Part shown: one piece after another, positions 18,706 through 27,982 of the stretch
Layout of the letters: each line of letters starts with the position of its first letter
Position numbering within the stretch: the first letter of the stretch is position 1
From: JAWOFN01 sp046497505 [NCBI: bacterium]
GTDB lineage: Bacteria > Blakebacterota > Blakebacteria > Blakebacterales
Assembly: GCA_046497505.1 (NCBI GenBank)
Contig: JAWOFN010000059.1
Location: 1-35,833 of the forward strand
DNA length: 35,833 bases
Direction: 5' to 3'
Notes under the pieces: generated by a model
The model's database searches: none
Told to the model about the DNA's origin: nothing
The model's input: only the letters and a program-made list of their open reading frames with translations
Made by a program: the position numbers and the translations under genes

Positions 18706-20087
18706 GGTCCGGCCTCCCCCTCGGAGAGGCGTTCGGCGAGGCGCCTGCCCAGCCGGCCCGGGAGCCTGCGGGCCAGGCTCTCCCACCGGATGAAGGTCTG
18801 TTCGTACACCCCGCGCACGATGAGGGTGATGCCGGCCCCGGTGACCAGGAGGTTGGGGAGCCACATGGCCAGCCAGGGGTCCATGAGGTCGCGGTCGGCC
18901 AGGTCCTCACCCAGGATCAGGCAGCTCCAGTAGAGGAGGAAGAAGGCCAGGGCCACGCCGAAGCCGATGATGGCACCCCCCCGGCGGGCCATGATGCCCA
19001 GGGGGATCCCGATCAGGACGAAGGCGATGCAGGCGAAGGGGATGGCGTACTTCTTGTGGATCTCCACCCGGTAGCGGCTGGCCTGCCGGCTGTAGAAGGA
19101 GCGGTTCCGGGCCGCGCTCTCCAGGTCGGCCTGCAGACTCTTGTGGGCCGCGATGATGCGGCTCTCCTTCACCAGGCCCTCGCGGGACTCGGTCAGATCC
19201 ACGGGTTCACCCCGAACCACCCGGGCGATATAGGGCTCGGGGAGGTCCCGCAGCTGCTCCATGTGGAGGGAGGCCATGGAGTCGCGCTCGGCCACCCGTA
19301 CCTCCATGGCGGCGATCGAGAGCTCACGGTCCCCCCGCACCCCGGACCGGCTGCGCTCCAGCCGGGTGTTCTCCATGGCCAGGGAGGTCTTGAACTTCTG
19401 GAACTCCTGGAGCCGGGTCTGTCCGCTCTCCACCTCGGTGATGGTGCCGTCCCGCAGGTCGAGGAGGATGCTCTCCCCCTCCTCGTCGAACTGCATCACG
19501 CCCCACGCGGCCCGGATGACGCGCGGCGGGTCGGGCGGGTCGAAGTTCAGGTACTGGACGACCGTGACACCCTCCACGCGGCCGGTCATCGGGTCCGCCG
19601 AATCCACACGGAGGGTGTAACCGGGCACATCCTCCATGAAGACACCGGACCGGATGGCCAGGCCGGGCCGCTTGGCCCGGATATCCTGCTGGAGTGTCTT
19701 GGCCAGGTAGTTGGACTCGGGGAGGATCCTGTCGTTGAAATAGACCAGCCCCGCCGCGATGGCCATCCCGGCGAAGAAGACGGGCAGCCCGAGGCGGATC
19801 ACCCCCACACCGCTGGCCTTCAGTGCGGTGATCTCCCCGTCATGGGACATCCTCCCGAAGGCCATGAGGACCGAGACCAGCACGGCCATGGGCACGGTGA
19901 GGGCCAGCATCCAGGCGATGTTGAGCAGGAAGAGCTCCACCACCACCGTGACCTCGAGACCCTTGCCGATGACCATGTCGAGGATGTCGATGAGGTACTG
20001 CATCAGGAACAGGAAGGTGAGGACCGCCAGGGAGAGGAAGAACGGCCCCACGTGCTCCTTCAGGATATATCGGGATAGTATCCTCAC
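18702..20087 (-). CDS. lptF: LPS export system permease LptF-like (YjgP/YjgQ family)
   Basis: The partner permease of the LptB2FG exporter. GTG 20087 is chosen since the product then begins VRILSRYILKEHVGPFFLSL, the standard family N-terminus; a GGAGG lies three bases upstream. The 461-residue protein is longer than LptG because of an extended periplasmic section (~residues 130-340) that includes a charged, helix-prone stretch around MEVRVAERDSMASLHMEQLR. Conserved membrane motifs include TVPMAVLVSVLMAFGRMSHDGEITALKASG and the C-terminal IPFACIAFVLIGIPLGIMARRGG. It is the first gene of the minus-strand pair, divergent from sprA across 179 bases. Confidence 0.87.
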   Translation of the reverse strand: MRILSRYILKEHVGPFFLSLAVLTFLFLMQYLIDILDMVIGKGLEVTVVVELFLLNIAWMLALTVPMAVLVSVLMAFGRMSHDGEITALKASGVGVIRLGLPVFFAGMAIAAGLVYFNDRILPESNYLAKTLQQDIRAKRPGLAIRSGVFMEDVPGYTLRVDSADPMTGRVEGVTVVQYLNFDPPDPPRVIRAAWGVMQFDEEGESILLDLRDGTITEVESGQTRLQEFQKFKTSLAMENTRLERSRSGVRGDRELSIAAMEVRVAERDSMASLHMEQLRDLPEPYIARVVRGEPVDLTESREGLVKESRIIAAHKSLQADLESAARNRSFYSRQASRYRVEIHKKYAIPFACIAFVLIGIPLGIMARRGGAIIGFGVALAFFLLYWSCLILGEDLADRDLMDPWLAMWLPNLLVTGAGITLIVRGVYEQTFIRWESLARRLPGRLGRRLAERLSEGEAGP

Positions 20088-20096
20088 GGTCCTCCG

Positions 20097-20126
20097 AATA
20101 TAAGGGTCTGCCGCGGGCCCGGTCCA
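20097..20126 (-). promoter_or_regulatory. possible promoter for lptF-lptG
   Basis: On the minus strand TGGACC (20126-20121) and TATATT (20102-20097) are separated by 18 bases, resembling -35 and -10 boxes. The predicted transcription start would be only a few bases from the GTG at 20087, giving an almost leaderless message without the GGAGG site. Either the promoter or the ribosome site may therefore be a coincidence. Confidence 0.3.
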
Positions 20127-20141
20127 TGAGGGGCTTTGAGC

Positions 20142-20171
20142 TTGTTCGGGGCCCGGGCACGGCCCTACACT
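20142..20171 (+). promoter_or_regulatory. possible promoter for sprA
   Basis: TTGTTC (20142-20147) and TACACT (20166-20171) lie 18 bases apart in the lptF-sprA divergent spacer, giving a modest sigma-70-like match and a leader of about 90 bases. It is one of few AT-richer spots in this spacer. Support is weak. Confidence 0.3.
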
Positions 20172-20266
20172 GCACGACTGCCCCATATGGAGCGACCTCG
20201 TACCGATCCAGGAGGATTACCCAGGAACCTTGTGACCGCCGAGACGTGATGTAACGACCCGGGCAC

Positions 20267-23200
20267 ATGCTGCCCCGGTCCGCAAGGAGCTGCCGGGTGG
20301 TCCCTTCCCCGACCCGCATGACAGCCGCGGTGCTGGCCGCACTGCTCGCCCTGCCAGGGGCGGCCTCCGCCCAGGAACAGGGCGGGAGTGCCCCCGGAGA
20401 GGTCCGGGTCGGGGTATCGATGTATCTGCTCGACGGGGTTTATGACAACCTGACCCGGCCTTTTGTTCCCGGCCGGGACCTTCCCTCTCTCACCGGGATG
20501 ACGCAGAGCGGGCTCTTCCCGGAGACCGGTCTGCCCGGGATGAGCCAGCAGGTACGGGTGCTGGACGGACACCGCACACTGCTCTTCCAGAACATCTACA
20601 AGGGGCACGAGGCACAGCGACCGGCGCTCCTCACCGTGGACGATTTCCTGGAACGGACCCGGGGCGAACAGGCCCGCCGGAAGCTGGTGGACGGCTTCCT
20701 GGAGAAGAGACGCCGCAGCGAGAGAGAACCGGGCAGCGGCAGCCTGCTGGAGTTCGAGATCCCCATCACCGTACCGAAGGGGCTCTCCAGCGTGGTGGGC
20801 GAGGGGGGCGCGGGTCTGCGCATCTCCGGGAACCGGAACATCCGTTTCGCGGGGCGGAGCGAGTGGACCGAAGGGGCGGTATCCACCGCAACCGCCTACC
20901 AGACCAAGTTCCCCAGCCTGAACATGGAGCAGCAGTCCCGGTTCGCCATCACCGGGAACGTGGGGGACAAGATCGAGGTCCAGGTGGAACAGGACTCCAA
21001 CGCACTCACCGACCTGGAGAACAACATCGTGGTCTCCTACCGGGGCTACGAGGACGAGATCCTGCAGGAGGTGGTGGCCGGCAACACCGACTTCAGCCTC
21101 CCGGGCAGCCAGTTCCTCGGCTTCAACCAGGGGGCCCGGGGGCTCTTCGGGGTGAAGGGGAGGGCCCGGATCGGCGACCTCCAGGTCACCGCACTGGCCA
21201 GCCAGGAGAAGGGGTCGGGAGAGAAGGCCACCTTCCGGGCGGGTGCGCGCGAGAGTACGATCCGGCGCCCGGACATCGAGCCCCTGGTAGGCACCTACTA
21301 CTTCCTCGACCCCATCTACCGGGAGAACTGGGCGGACGACCCGGGCCGTGCCGCAGCTTCAGAGGACTCGATCACGGCCATCAGCGTCTTCATCGACGAC
21401 CAGGACTACACCAACGACGTGGAGGACGCGGCCCGGGCCAACTCCTTCGCCTTCGTGGACCCGGACAACCCCCAGTCGGTGGACAGCCGGGAGGCCCACC
21501 TGGGTGCCTTCCATGAGCTGGAATCGGACCAGTATTACATCAACCGGTCCATCGGAATCCTGGCCCTGAACCGGAGCCTGGGGTCGAAGGACGTGCTGGG
21601 TGTGATCTACGAGACCGCGTCGGGGGCCCGGTTCGGGGCCTTCCCGACCGGGGAGGACGCGGAGGAGGGGCTGACCCTCAAGATGATCCGGCCGGAGAAC
21701 CCACGGCCCGAAGACCTCACGTGGGACCTGGAACTGCGGAACGTCTACTACCTGGGGTCGAAGAACATCCCCGCCGAGGGCTTCAAGCTGAAGATCCGGT
21801 TCGATCCCCCCTCGGGGGAGGACGAGTATACCCAGGACGGCACGGACTATCTCCAGATCCTGGGGCTGGATGAGTGGGGGGAGACACCGGACGCACCCCC
21901 GGACGGGAACATCGACCTGAACGAGAACTTCCTGAATCTGGCCCGGGGGGAGCTGATCTTCCCCGACCTCGAGCCCTTCATGAACGAGGAACTTGAGACC
22001 AAGGTCGAGATGTACGACATCATCGACCGGCAGCAGCTGACCCAGCGGTCCCGGTACTACCTGGAGATCCAGCTGGCCACCAGGGCCGCCAGCTACACCC
22101 TGCCGGTCACCAACATCCTGGAGAACAGCGAGGTGGTGACCCTGAACGGCCGCCGCCTCCGGAAGGGCACCGACTACCAGATCAACTATCTCACCGGTGA
22201 ACTCCGCTTCCTCACCGACGAGATCCAGGACCCGTCGGCCGACGTGCAGGTGGACTACGAGTACAGTCCCCTCATCCAGCTGGAGCAGAAGAGCCTGATG
22301 GGCCTGCGGGCCGAGTACAACCTGGGCCGGGCGGGCACCATCTCGGGGATGGTGGTGAGCCGGAGCGAGCAGACCCTCGACCAGCGGATCCGCCTGGGCC
22401 GGGAGCCGAACAGGAACATCGTCTACGACGCCACGGCGGTCCTGGGATGGGAACCGGAGTGGCTCACACGTGCCATGGATGCCCTGCCCGGGGTGCGGAC
22501 CGATGCACGGTCCACCCTGCAGGTGGAGGCGGAGTTCGCTCAGAACGACCCCGACCCCAACACGGGGGGCGAGGCCCTGGTGGACGACTTCGAGGGCTCG
22601 AAGAACGCCACCGACTTCGGGATCGGAAGGGGACGCTGGAATCTCTCCTCGCCCCCGTCGGGGAAGAACCTCGACGAGCGCGCCCGCCTGGTCTGGTTCA
22701 ACCCCTACGAGCGGATCGACAGCCGGAAGATCTGGCCGGAGAAAGAGACCGACATCCGGTCCAGCCAGGTTAACGTGCTCACCCTCGCCTTCCTGCCGGG
22801 CCAGCCCGCCTCTTATCCGGCGGGGCGCTACCTCTGGGGCCAGGTCCCTCTCGAGGACCGGTGGGCGGGGATCCAGCAGGCTGTCTCCGCGGGGGCTGCG
22901 GACCTCTCGAAACTCACCTTCCTGGAGGTGTGGGTGAACGGCAGGGAGGGCCGGCTGCATATCGACCTGGGTACGGTGAGCGAGGACATGAACGAGAACC
23001 AGGTGCTCGATTCCGAGGACCAGCTGCGGAACGGCGTCCGCAACGGGGTCCTGGATGCCGGCGAGGACATAGGGATCGACGGCCGGACCGACGAGGAGGA
23101 ACTGGACTACTACCTGGTCCGGGCGGGTGAGAACCCGGACGGGCTCAGCACCGACCAGAAGAAGGACCGGTTCACCGAACTGTACGTGGATGCCTATCCG

Positions 23201-26200
23201 GACTGGTACGGCAGCCGGAGCGCCGACGACCCGGCGAACGACAACTTCCGCTACGGGAACCGCGACGTCTATGACCACATCAACGGTACCCAGGGCAACC
23301 AGACCGACCCGGACCGGCTGGGACGGCCGGACACCGAGGACCTCAACGGCAACGGCTACCTCGACCGGTCCAGCGACTATTTCACCTACACCGTCGACCT
23401 GAGTCCGGACTCCCCCGACACGGCGCTGGTGGCCGGAGGGGACGACGACCCCGCCAACTGGGACCAGGAGTACGAGTCGTGGCGGCTCTACCGCATCCCC
23501 ATCTCGAGTCCCTCGGGCCAGACCGGCTCTCCGGACCTCTCGCTGGTGGAGAGTATCCGCCTGTGGGTGGACGGGGCCCAGGATTCGACCCGTCAGGCGA
23601 GGATCTCGATCGCGGGGCTGGACGTGGTGGGCAACCTCTGGCGGAAGTCCCCGCTTGTGGACCAGCAGGGGGTGGAACTCCCGGAGGAGACCCTCCAGGT
23701 GAGCGTGCGGAACACCTTCGACAACCCGGAGTACGAACCGCCCCCCGGCGTGGTGCCGATCCGGGACCGGGTGACCAACCTGGCCGCCCAGGAGCAGTCC
23801 CTGGCCCTGACCTTCACCGATCTGCCGCCGGGTGTGGAGGGAGAGGTGTTCAGCACCCGGACCCGGGCGGAGGACTTCACGATGTACCAGGGCCTGGCCC
23901 TTTTCCTCCACGGTCCGGACGGCGGGGAGGGCGAACCGGCCTGGTGGACCACCAGCGACACCAGCTATGTGGAGGCGTTCCTGCGTTTCGGGGCGGATGC
24001 GGACAACTATTACGAGTACCGCACGCGCATCTACCCCGGCTGGGATGAACGCAATCACTCGGACGTGGATTTCCAGGCCGTCACCGAGCTGAAGCAGGCG
24101 GCCCTGGAGGAGATCGCGGGTACCTCCGGGGTCGTCGACACCACCGCCGGGAACTACCGGGTCAAGGGGCGGCCGAGCCTCACCAACATCAAGCGGCTCG
24201 CCATCGGCGTGGTGAACCTCCACCCCACCCTGGAGGTGACCGGCGAGGTCTGGGCCGACGAGCTCCGGGTGACCCGGGTGCGGAGGGACTCCGGGTCGGC
24301 GGCCCGGGTGGCCATCCACAGCGACCTGGCGGACGTGGCCAGTGTGGACTTCCGCCTGAACCGGCAGACGGCGGACTTCCACGGTCTGAGGGAGAAGCGG
24401 GGCAGCCAGAGCACGAACACCAACTCCACGCTCGCGGTGAAGTCGAACCTCGACAAGTTCACCCCCGCCTCCTGGGGTCTCGTCATCCCCCTGAGCATCA
24501 ACTGGCGCAGCAGCCTTACCCTGCCCAAGCGGCTGCCCGGCTCCGACCTGGTGCTGGACACCGAGGAGGAGCGGCATCGGAACCGTACGGCCATGGACGA
24601 CCAGAGCATCTCCATCTCGCTGCGCAAGCAGACCGAGAGCGAGAACCCCCTCATGGCATGGACCCTCGACCGGATGGACCTCTCCTGGACCGGAAGCCGC
24701 CGGGAGGGTGTGAGCACGGTGAACCCGGTGAACAGGTCGTTCCAGATCCAGGGACGGTTCGGGTACGACCTCACCCCGCGGAGCGAGGCGGAGTGGCACC
24801 CTTTCCGGGCCATCCCCCTCCTCCCGGAATCCCTGAAAGAGACGACGTTCAACCCCATCCCCACCGACCTGCGCTACTCCCTCAACGCGACCCAGCTGGG
24901 TGAGCACGTGGCGGACCGTTCGGGGCAGGAGCGCGACCGGTACGCTTTCACGGCCACGGAGAACTACAACCTGGGCATGCGGATGTTCGATCCGATGCGC
25001 ACCGCCTACAGCCTGACCCTGAACCGGGACCTCACCGACGACTGGTCCCTGGGGGACGGGGACCTGGGTGCCGAGGTGGGGCGGAGGCAGGTCCTGGATT
25101 CGGTCTACGAGCCGGACCTCTTCCGCTGGATGACCCAGCGCTACCAGTACACCAGCGAGTTCCGGGAGAACAACGACCCCCGGTACAACACCCGTGTGGC
25201 CCGGCAGCAGGACGGGACCACCCGGGAGGTACAGCTGGGGCGGGACGTGGTGCTGAACGTGGACGCGTCGGCCGACTATACCATCCAGCCCGCCGAGCTG
25301 GTCGGGAGGCCGGAACCGGATGAAGGGGTGGAAGGACTCCAGAGGCCCATCAACGACCTCAAGAAGCTGGTCCAGACCATGTCGCCGGTCATCCTCACCC
25401 TTACCCGGGAGAAGACGGCCAACGAGTTCAACCTCTCCGGCCGGCCCGACCTCTCCTATCAGCTGGGGTTCAGCGACCGGCCCGGGGTGACGAGGACCTC
25501 CGCATCGGCGACCCAGCAGTCGCAGGCCCGGGACACGAGACGCATCGAGGTGCGGTCGGGGCTCAACCTCCCGATCCAGGCCTTCGTGGATCTCGGTCCC
25601 CAGTGGCGGTGGGTGGACCAGGCCAGCGAATCACGTACGATCTACAGCCAGGCCGTCACATGGCCGGCGGTGAACGTGCGCTACACCGGACTCCAGCAGA
25701 TCCGTCCCTTCGCCGACCTCACGCGTTCCCTCTCACTCTCCAGCGGGTTCCGGAAGACGGACGAGAACACCGATCGGCTCAGCGACGAGGGGGGGACGCG
25801 TCTTCCCTACAGCGGCAGGGTGTCCCGCGGCCTGGAGCCGCTCATCAGCATCCAGATGACCCTGAACAACGGCATGGCCGTTATGCTGAACAGCAGCAAC
25901 GTCACCACCGTGAACACCCAGTACGACCCGGCCGGCCATCCCAGCTCCCAGTCGGTCACCGGCAACAGCGGCCTGCGCGTCAGCCTCAACTACCAGTTCA
26001 CCGCCCCCCAGGGGATCGACATACCCCTGATCGGGCAGGTGCGCTTCCAGAGCCAGCTCGACATGGGCATCACGCTGGCCCGGAACCGGAACGAGACGAG
26101 GGTGCGGATCTACAAGCCCCGACAGATCAACGTCGGCGAGGGGCTCATCCAGCGGACCGTCTACGAACCGGATGAGTTCGTGCCCACGGTGAGCCAGGCG

Positions 26201-26353
26201 ACGTGGAGCTTCCAGCCGAACATACGCTATAATTTCAGCCGTCGGGTCCAGGGAGGTCTGGATGCCACTTTCGAGAACGTGGACGACCGGCTCATGAACC
26301 GGACCCGGAAGGTCCGAGAGGTGGCCATCTTCGTGAACCTGTTATTCAACTGA
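20267..26353 (+). CDS. sprA: SprA/Sov-like type IX secretion outer-membrane translocon
   Basis: SprA (Sov) is the giant outer-membrane barrel through which type IX cargo leaves the periplasm. This 2,028-residue homologue has a signal peptide ending ASA|QEQ. ATG 20267 is used; ATG 20318 would give a tighter signal peptide. Family features in order: an N-terminal region with LPSLTGMTQSGLF, the EIPITVPKGL and GLRISGNRNIRFAGRS segments, the highly typical QQSRFAITGNVGDKIEVQ then VEQDSNALTDLENNI, FNQGARGLFGVKGRARIGDL, VDDFEGS (772-778), two calcium-type loops (907-915, 1025-1033), and long strand-rich C-terminal barrel regions ending FVNLLFN. It is shorter than Flavobacterium or Porphyromonas homologues (about 2,400-2,500). 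The glutaminyl-cyclase-like gene follows 15 bases later. Confidence 0.9.
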   Translation: MLPRSARSCRVVPSPTRMTAAVLAALLALPGAASAQEQGGSAPGEVRVGVSMYLLDGVYDNLTRPFVPGRDLPSLTGMTQSGLFPETGLPGMSQQVRVLDGHRTLLFQNIYKGHEAQRPALLTVDDFLERTRGEQARRKLVDGFLEKRRRSEREPGSGSLLEFEIPITVPKGLSSVVGEGGAGLRISGNRNIRFAGRSEWTEGAVSTATAYQTKFPSLNMEQQSRFAITGNVGDKIEVQVEQDSNALTDLENNIVVSYRGYEDEILQEVVAGNTDFSLPGSQFLGFNQGARGLFGVKGRARIGDLQVTALASQEKGSGEKATFRAGARESTIRRPDIEPLVGTYYFLDPIYRENWADDPGRAAASEDSITAISVFIDDQDYTNDVEDAARANSFAFVDPDNPQSVDSREAHLGAFHELESDQYYINRSIGILALNRSLGSKDVLGVIYETASGARFGAFPTGEDAEEGLTLKMIRPENPRPEDLTWDLELRNVYYLGSKNIPAEGFKLKIRFDPPSGEDEYTQDGTDYLQILGLDEWGETPDAPPDGNIDLNENFLNLARGELIFPDLEPFMNEELETKVEMYDIIDRQQLTQRSRYYLEIQLATRAASYTLPVTNILENSEVVTLNGRRLRKGTDYQINYLTGELRFLTDEIQDPSADVQVDYEYSPLIQLEQKSLMGLRAEYNLGRAGTISGMVVSRSEQTLDQRIRLGREPNRNIVYDATAVLGWEPEWLTRAMDALPGVRTDARSTLQVEAEFAQNDPDPNTGGEALVDDFEGSKNATDFGIGRGRWNLSSPPSGKNLDERARLVWFNPYERIDSRKIWPEKETDIRSSQVNVLTLAFLPGQPASYPAGRYLWGQVPLEDRWAGIQQAVSAGAADLSKLTFLEVWVNGREGRLHIDLGTVSEDMNENQVLDSEDQLRNGVRNGVLDAGEDIGIDGRTDEEELDYYLVRAGENPDGLSTDQKKDRFTELYVDAYPDWYGSRSADDPANDNFRYGNRDVYDHINGTQGNQTDPDRLGRPDTEDLNGNGYLDRSSDYFTYTVDLSPDSPDTALVAGGDDDPANWDQEYESWRLYRIPISSPSGQTGSPDLSLVESIRLWVDGAQDSTRQARISIAGLDVVGNLWRKSPLVDQQGVELPEETLQVSVRNTFDNPEYEPPPGVVPIRDRVTNLAAQEQSLALTFTDLPPGVEGEVFSTRTRAEDFTMYQGLALFLHGPDGGEGEPAWWTTSDTSYVEAFLRFGADADNYYEYRTRIYPGWDERNHSDVDFQAVTELKQAALEEIAGTSGVVDTTAGNYRVKGRPSLTNIKRLAIGVVNLHPTLEVTGEVWADELRVTRVRRDSGSAARVAIHSDLADVASVDFRLNRQTADFHGLREKRGSQSTNTNSTLAVKSNLDKFTPASWGLVIPLSINWRSSLTLPKRLPGSDLVLDTEEERHRNRTAMDDQSISISLRKQTESENPLMAWTLDRMDLSWTGSRREGVSTVNPVNRSFQIQGRFGYDLTPRSEAEWHPFRAIPLLPESLKETTFNPIPTDLRYSLNATQLGEHVADRSGQERDRYAFTATENYNLGMRMFDPMRTAYSLTLNRDLTDDWSLGDGDLGAEVGRRQVLDSVYEPDLFRWMTQRYQYTSEFRENNDPRYNTRVARQQDGTTREVQLGRDVVLNVDASADYTIQPAELVGRPEPDEGVEGLQRPINDLKKLVQTMSPVILTLTREKTANEFNLSGRPDLSYQLGFSDRPGVTRTSASATQQSQARDTRRIEVRSGLNLPIQAFVDLGPQWRWVDQASESRTIYSQAVTWPAVNVRYTGLQQIRPFADLTRSLSLSSGFRKTDENTDRLSDEGGTRLPYSGRVSRGLEPLISIQMTLNNGMAVMLNSSNVTTVNTQYDPAGHPSSQSVTGNSGLRVSLNYQFTAPQGIDIPLIGQVRFQSQLDMGITLARNRNETRVRIYKPRQINVGEGLIQRTVYEPDEFVPTVSQATWSFQPNIRYNFSRRVQGGLDATFENVDDRLMNRTRKVREVAIFVNLLFN

Positions 26354-26368
26354 GCCAGGAGCCCAGCC

Positions 26369-27286
26369 GTGCGCCGGACCATCCCTCTCACCCTCTTCCT
26401 CCTCCTCGCCGCCTGCGGCACACGTCAGGCCTCCTCCCCGCGTGTCTCCTTCGATGCCGAGGCCGCCCTGGAGCTGGTGAGGATCCAGACCGATTTCGGC
26501 CCCCGGGTGCCGGGGACGGAGGCGCACCGCCGGCAGCTCGAGTGGTTGGAGTCGTTCCTGGAACCCCTGGCGGCGGTGGTGCAGCGGCAGCCCTTCACCG
26601 CCCACAACCCCTTCTGGGAGGAGGATGCAGAGGCTTGCAACGTCCTGGCTTCCTTCTACCCCGACAAGACCCGTCGGATCCTGCTCTGCGCCCACTGGGA
26701 TTCCCGGCCGGTGGCGGACCAGGAGGACCCGCCGGTCCAGGAACCCATCGACGGCGCGGTGGACGGTGCGGCGGGTACCGCCGTGCTGCTCCAGATGGCC
26801 CGGATCCTGTCGGCACACGAACCCGCCTACGGTGTGGACCTGCTCTTCTTCGACGCGGAGGACCTGGGGGTGAGCGGGGACTACGAGTACACGTACTTCT
26901 TCCAGGGGAGCCGGCATTTCGCCCGGGTGGCCCGGGAAACGGGCTACCAGCCGTGGTTCGGGATCCTGGTGGACCTCATCGGGGACGAGCCGGCGGACTA
27001 CTACAAGGAGTACTACTCGGTGCGCTACGCCCCGGACGTCGTGGAACGGGTCTGGAGCATCGCCGAGCGTCTCGGCCTGGAACAGTTCGAGCACCGGGAG
27101 GGACCGGCGCTGGTCGACGATCACTGGATCCTCAACCGGGAGGCCCGGATCCCCACGATCAACATCACCGAGGCCGCGGAGGACTACCCCTACTGGCATA
27201 CCCGGCATGACACCTACGACAAGGTCCATGCCGAGAGCATCGGGGCGGTGGGCCAGGTCCTGGCCGCCGTGCTCTATCCCGAATGA
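26369..27286 (+). CDS. M28-family glutaminyl-peptide cyclotransferase-like lipoprotein
   Basis: A 305-residue zinc enzyme of the M28 fold that resembles type II glutaminyl cyclases, which convert N-terminal glutamine to pyroglutamate. The start GTG 26369 follows AGGAG by eight bases. A canonical lipobox LAAC ends at Cys16, so it should be anchored in the envelope. Features: QTDFGPRVPGTEAHRRQ, ILLCAHWDSRP, DGAAGTAVLLQMA (zinc-ligand aspartate), FFDAEDLG (acidic pair), VDDHWILN (like the DDH-x-PF loop of cyclases) and WHTRHDT (zinc-ligand histidine). A plain M28 aminopeptidase is the main alternative; the single-zinc-type motifs and the DDH loop favour a cyclase. Adjacency to sprA suggests processing of exported proteins. 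Confidence 0.85.
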   Translation: MRRTIPLTLFLLLAACGTRQASSPRVSFDAEAALELVRIQTDFGPRVPGTEAHRRQLEWLESFLEPLAAVVQRQPFTAHNPFWEEDAEACNVLASFYPDKTRRILLCAHWDSRPVADQEDPPVQEPIDGAVDGAAGTAVLLQMARILSAHEPAYGVDLLFFDAEDLGVSGDYEYTYFFQGSRHFARVARETGYQPWFGILVDLIGDEPADYYKEYYSVRYAPDVVERVWSIAERLGLEQFEHREGPALVDDHWILNREARIPTINITEAAEDYPYWHTRHDTYDKVHAESIGAVGQVLAAVLYPE

Positions 27287-27328
27287 GAGGCCCCCCGGAT
27301 CACCCGCTCCCCGGCGAGGTGGGTCCGA

Positions 27329-27796
27329 ATGCCCATCCCCCTCACGCCAACCGAACGCCGGCTCGCCCGGCTGCTGACCGCCGGGATATTCATCGGCCTG
27401 ACCTGGAACGTCGCGGCGGACCTGCGTCCCGCACCTCCTCCGGTGCGCCTGATCCGCGGCGCCCTGGCCGCCGACTCCACCGCGACCGACTCCGAAGAGA
27501 CCCTGCACGCGGAGGATGCACGGTATGTCTCTCGACCGGGAGACCCCCTCGGGTCCCGACCGGAGGGGCCGGTGGACCTGCTCACCGCGGGGCCTGCTGA
27601 ACTGGAGCAGCTCCCCGGCGTGGGCCCGGTCATCGCCGCCCGGATCGCCGCCTGGCGGGAGGAACGGACCTCGCCCTGGCGGCTGGAGGACCTGCTGGAG
27701 GTGCGGGGGATCGGACCCGCCACCCTGGAGCGCCTCAGAGCGTATCAGGAGGCCGTTGAGAGGAGTGCGGCCGACAGCGCCGGAGGAGGCGGTTGA
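27329..27796 (+). CDS. ComEA-like membrane-anchored helix-hairpin-helix protein
   Basis: A 155-residue protein with one N-terminal hydrophobic helix (~residues 13-32, LARLLTAGIFIGLTWN), a low-complexity linker, and a C-terminal tandem helix-hairpin-helix domain. The hairpins read LPGVGPVIAARIAAW (from Leu95) and VRGIGPATLERLRAY (from Val125), preceded by VDLLTAGPAELEQ. That is the layout of ComEA-type DNA receptors used in natural transformation, which hold incoming double-stranded DNA at the membrane. Related proteins of unknown role are also common, so competence is only suggested. It lies 42 bases after the cyclase-like gene and before a foldable ~186-base spacer. Confidence 0.8.
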   Translation: MPIPLTPTERRLARLLTAGIFIGLTWNVAADLRPAPPPVRLIRGALAADSTATDSEETLHAEDARYVSRPGDPLGSRPEGPVDLLTAGPAELEQLPGVGPVIAARIAAWREERTSPWRLEDLLEVRGIGPATLERLRAYQEAVERSAADSAGGGG

Positions 27797-27982
27797 GGGC
27801 CGATCCCGGGGGGGAATGCCGTTGACGCCCCAGGGGGGTATCACTATGATACCGCGCGGACTGCGCGGCGGGATCAAGACCGTCGCAGGTACCGCAGTTA
27901 CGCGGTTTTCCGCAGGAGGAAAGGCTCTCCGCGGAGGGCCTGACCAAGCCCGGCATGCCGGTCGGGACGGAGGAGGTTGTTC
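27797..27982 (+). other. 186-base intergenic spacer with several hairpins
   Basis: No convincing gene was found here. Several inverted repeats occur in a row: GGTATCA/TGATACC around CTA (7 bp), CCGCGC/GCGCGG around GGACT (6 bp), ACCGC/GCGGT around AGTTAC (5 bp) and AGGCTCTC/GAGGGCCT around CGCG (8 bp with a G-U pair). It leads to GGAGGAGG and the GTG of the next gene, so it may be a structured leader. No known riboswitch consensus was recognised. A 46-codon frame from 27846 overlaps it but shows no family signal. Confidence 0.35.

Noticed and set aside
21359-24907. A 1,182-codon minus-strand open frame inside sprA
   Set aside because: It is antisense to conserved SprA segments with composition typical of high-GC antisense frames; long stop-free antisense frames are common throughout this window.
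27797-27982. A possible cyclic-di-GMP (GEMM) or glycine riboswitch
   Set aside because: Some GGAAAGGC-like wording is suggestive, but the conserved core bases and stem order of these riboswitches are not present.
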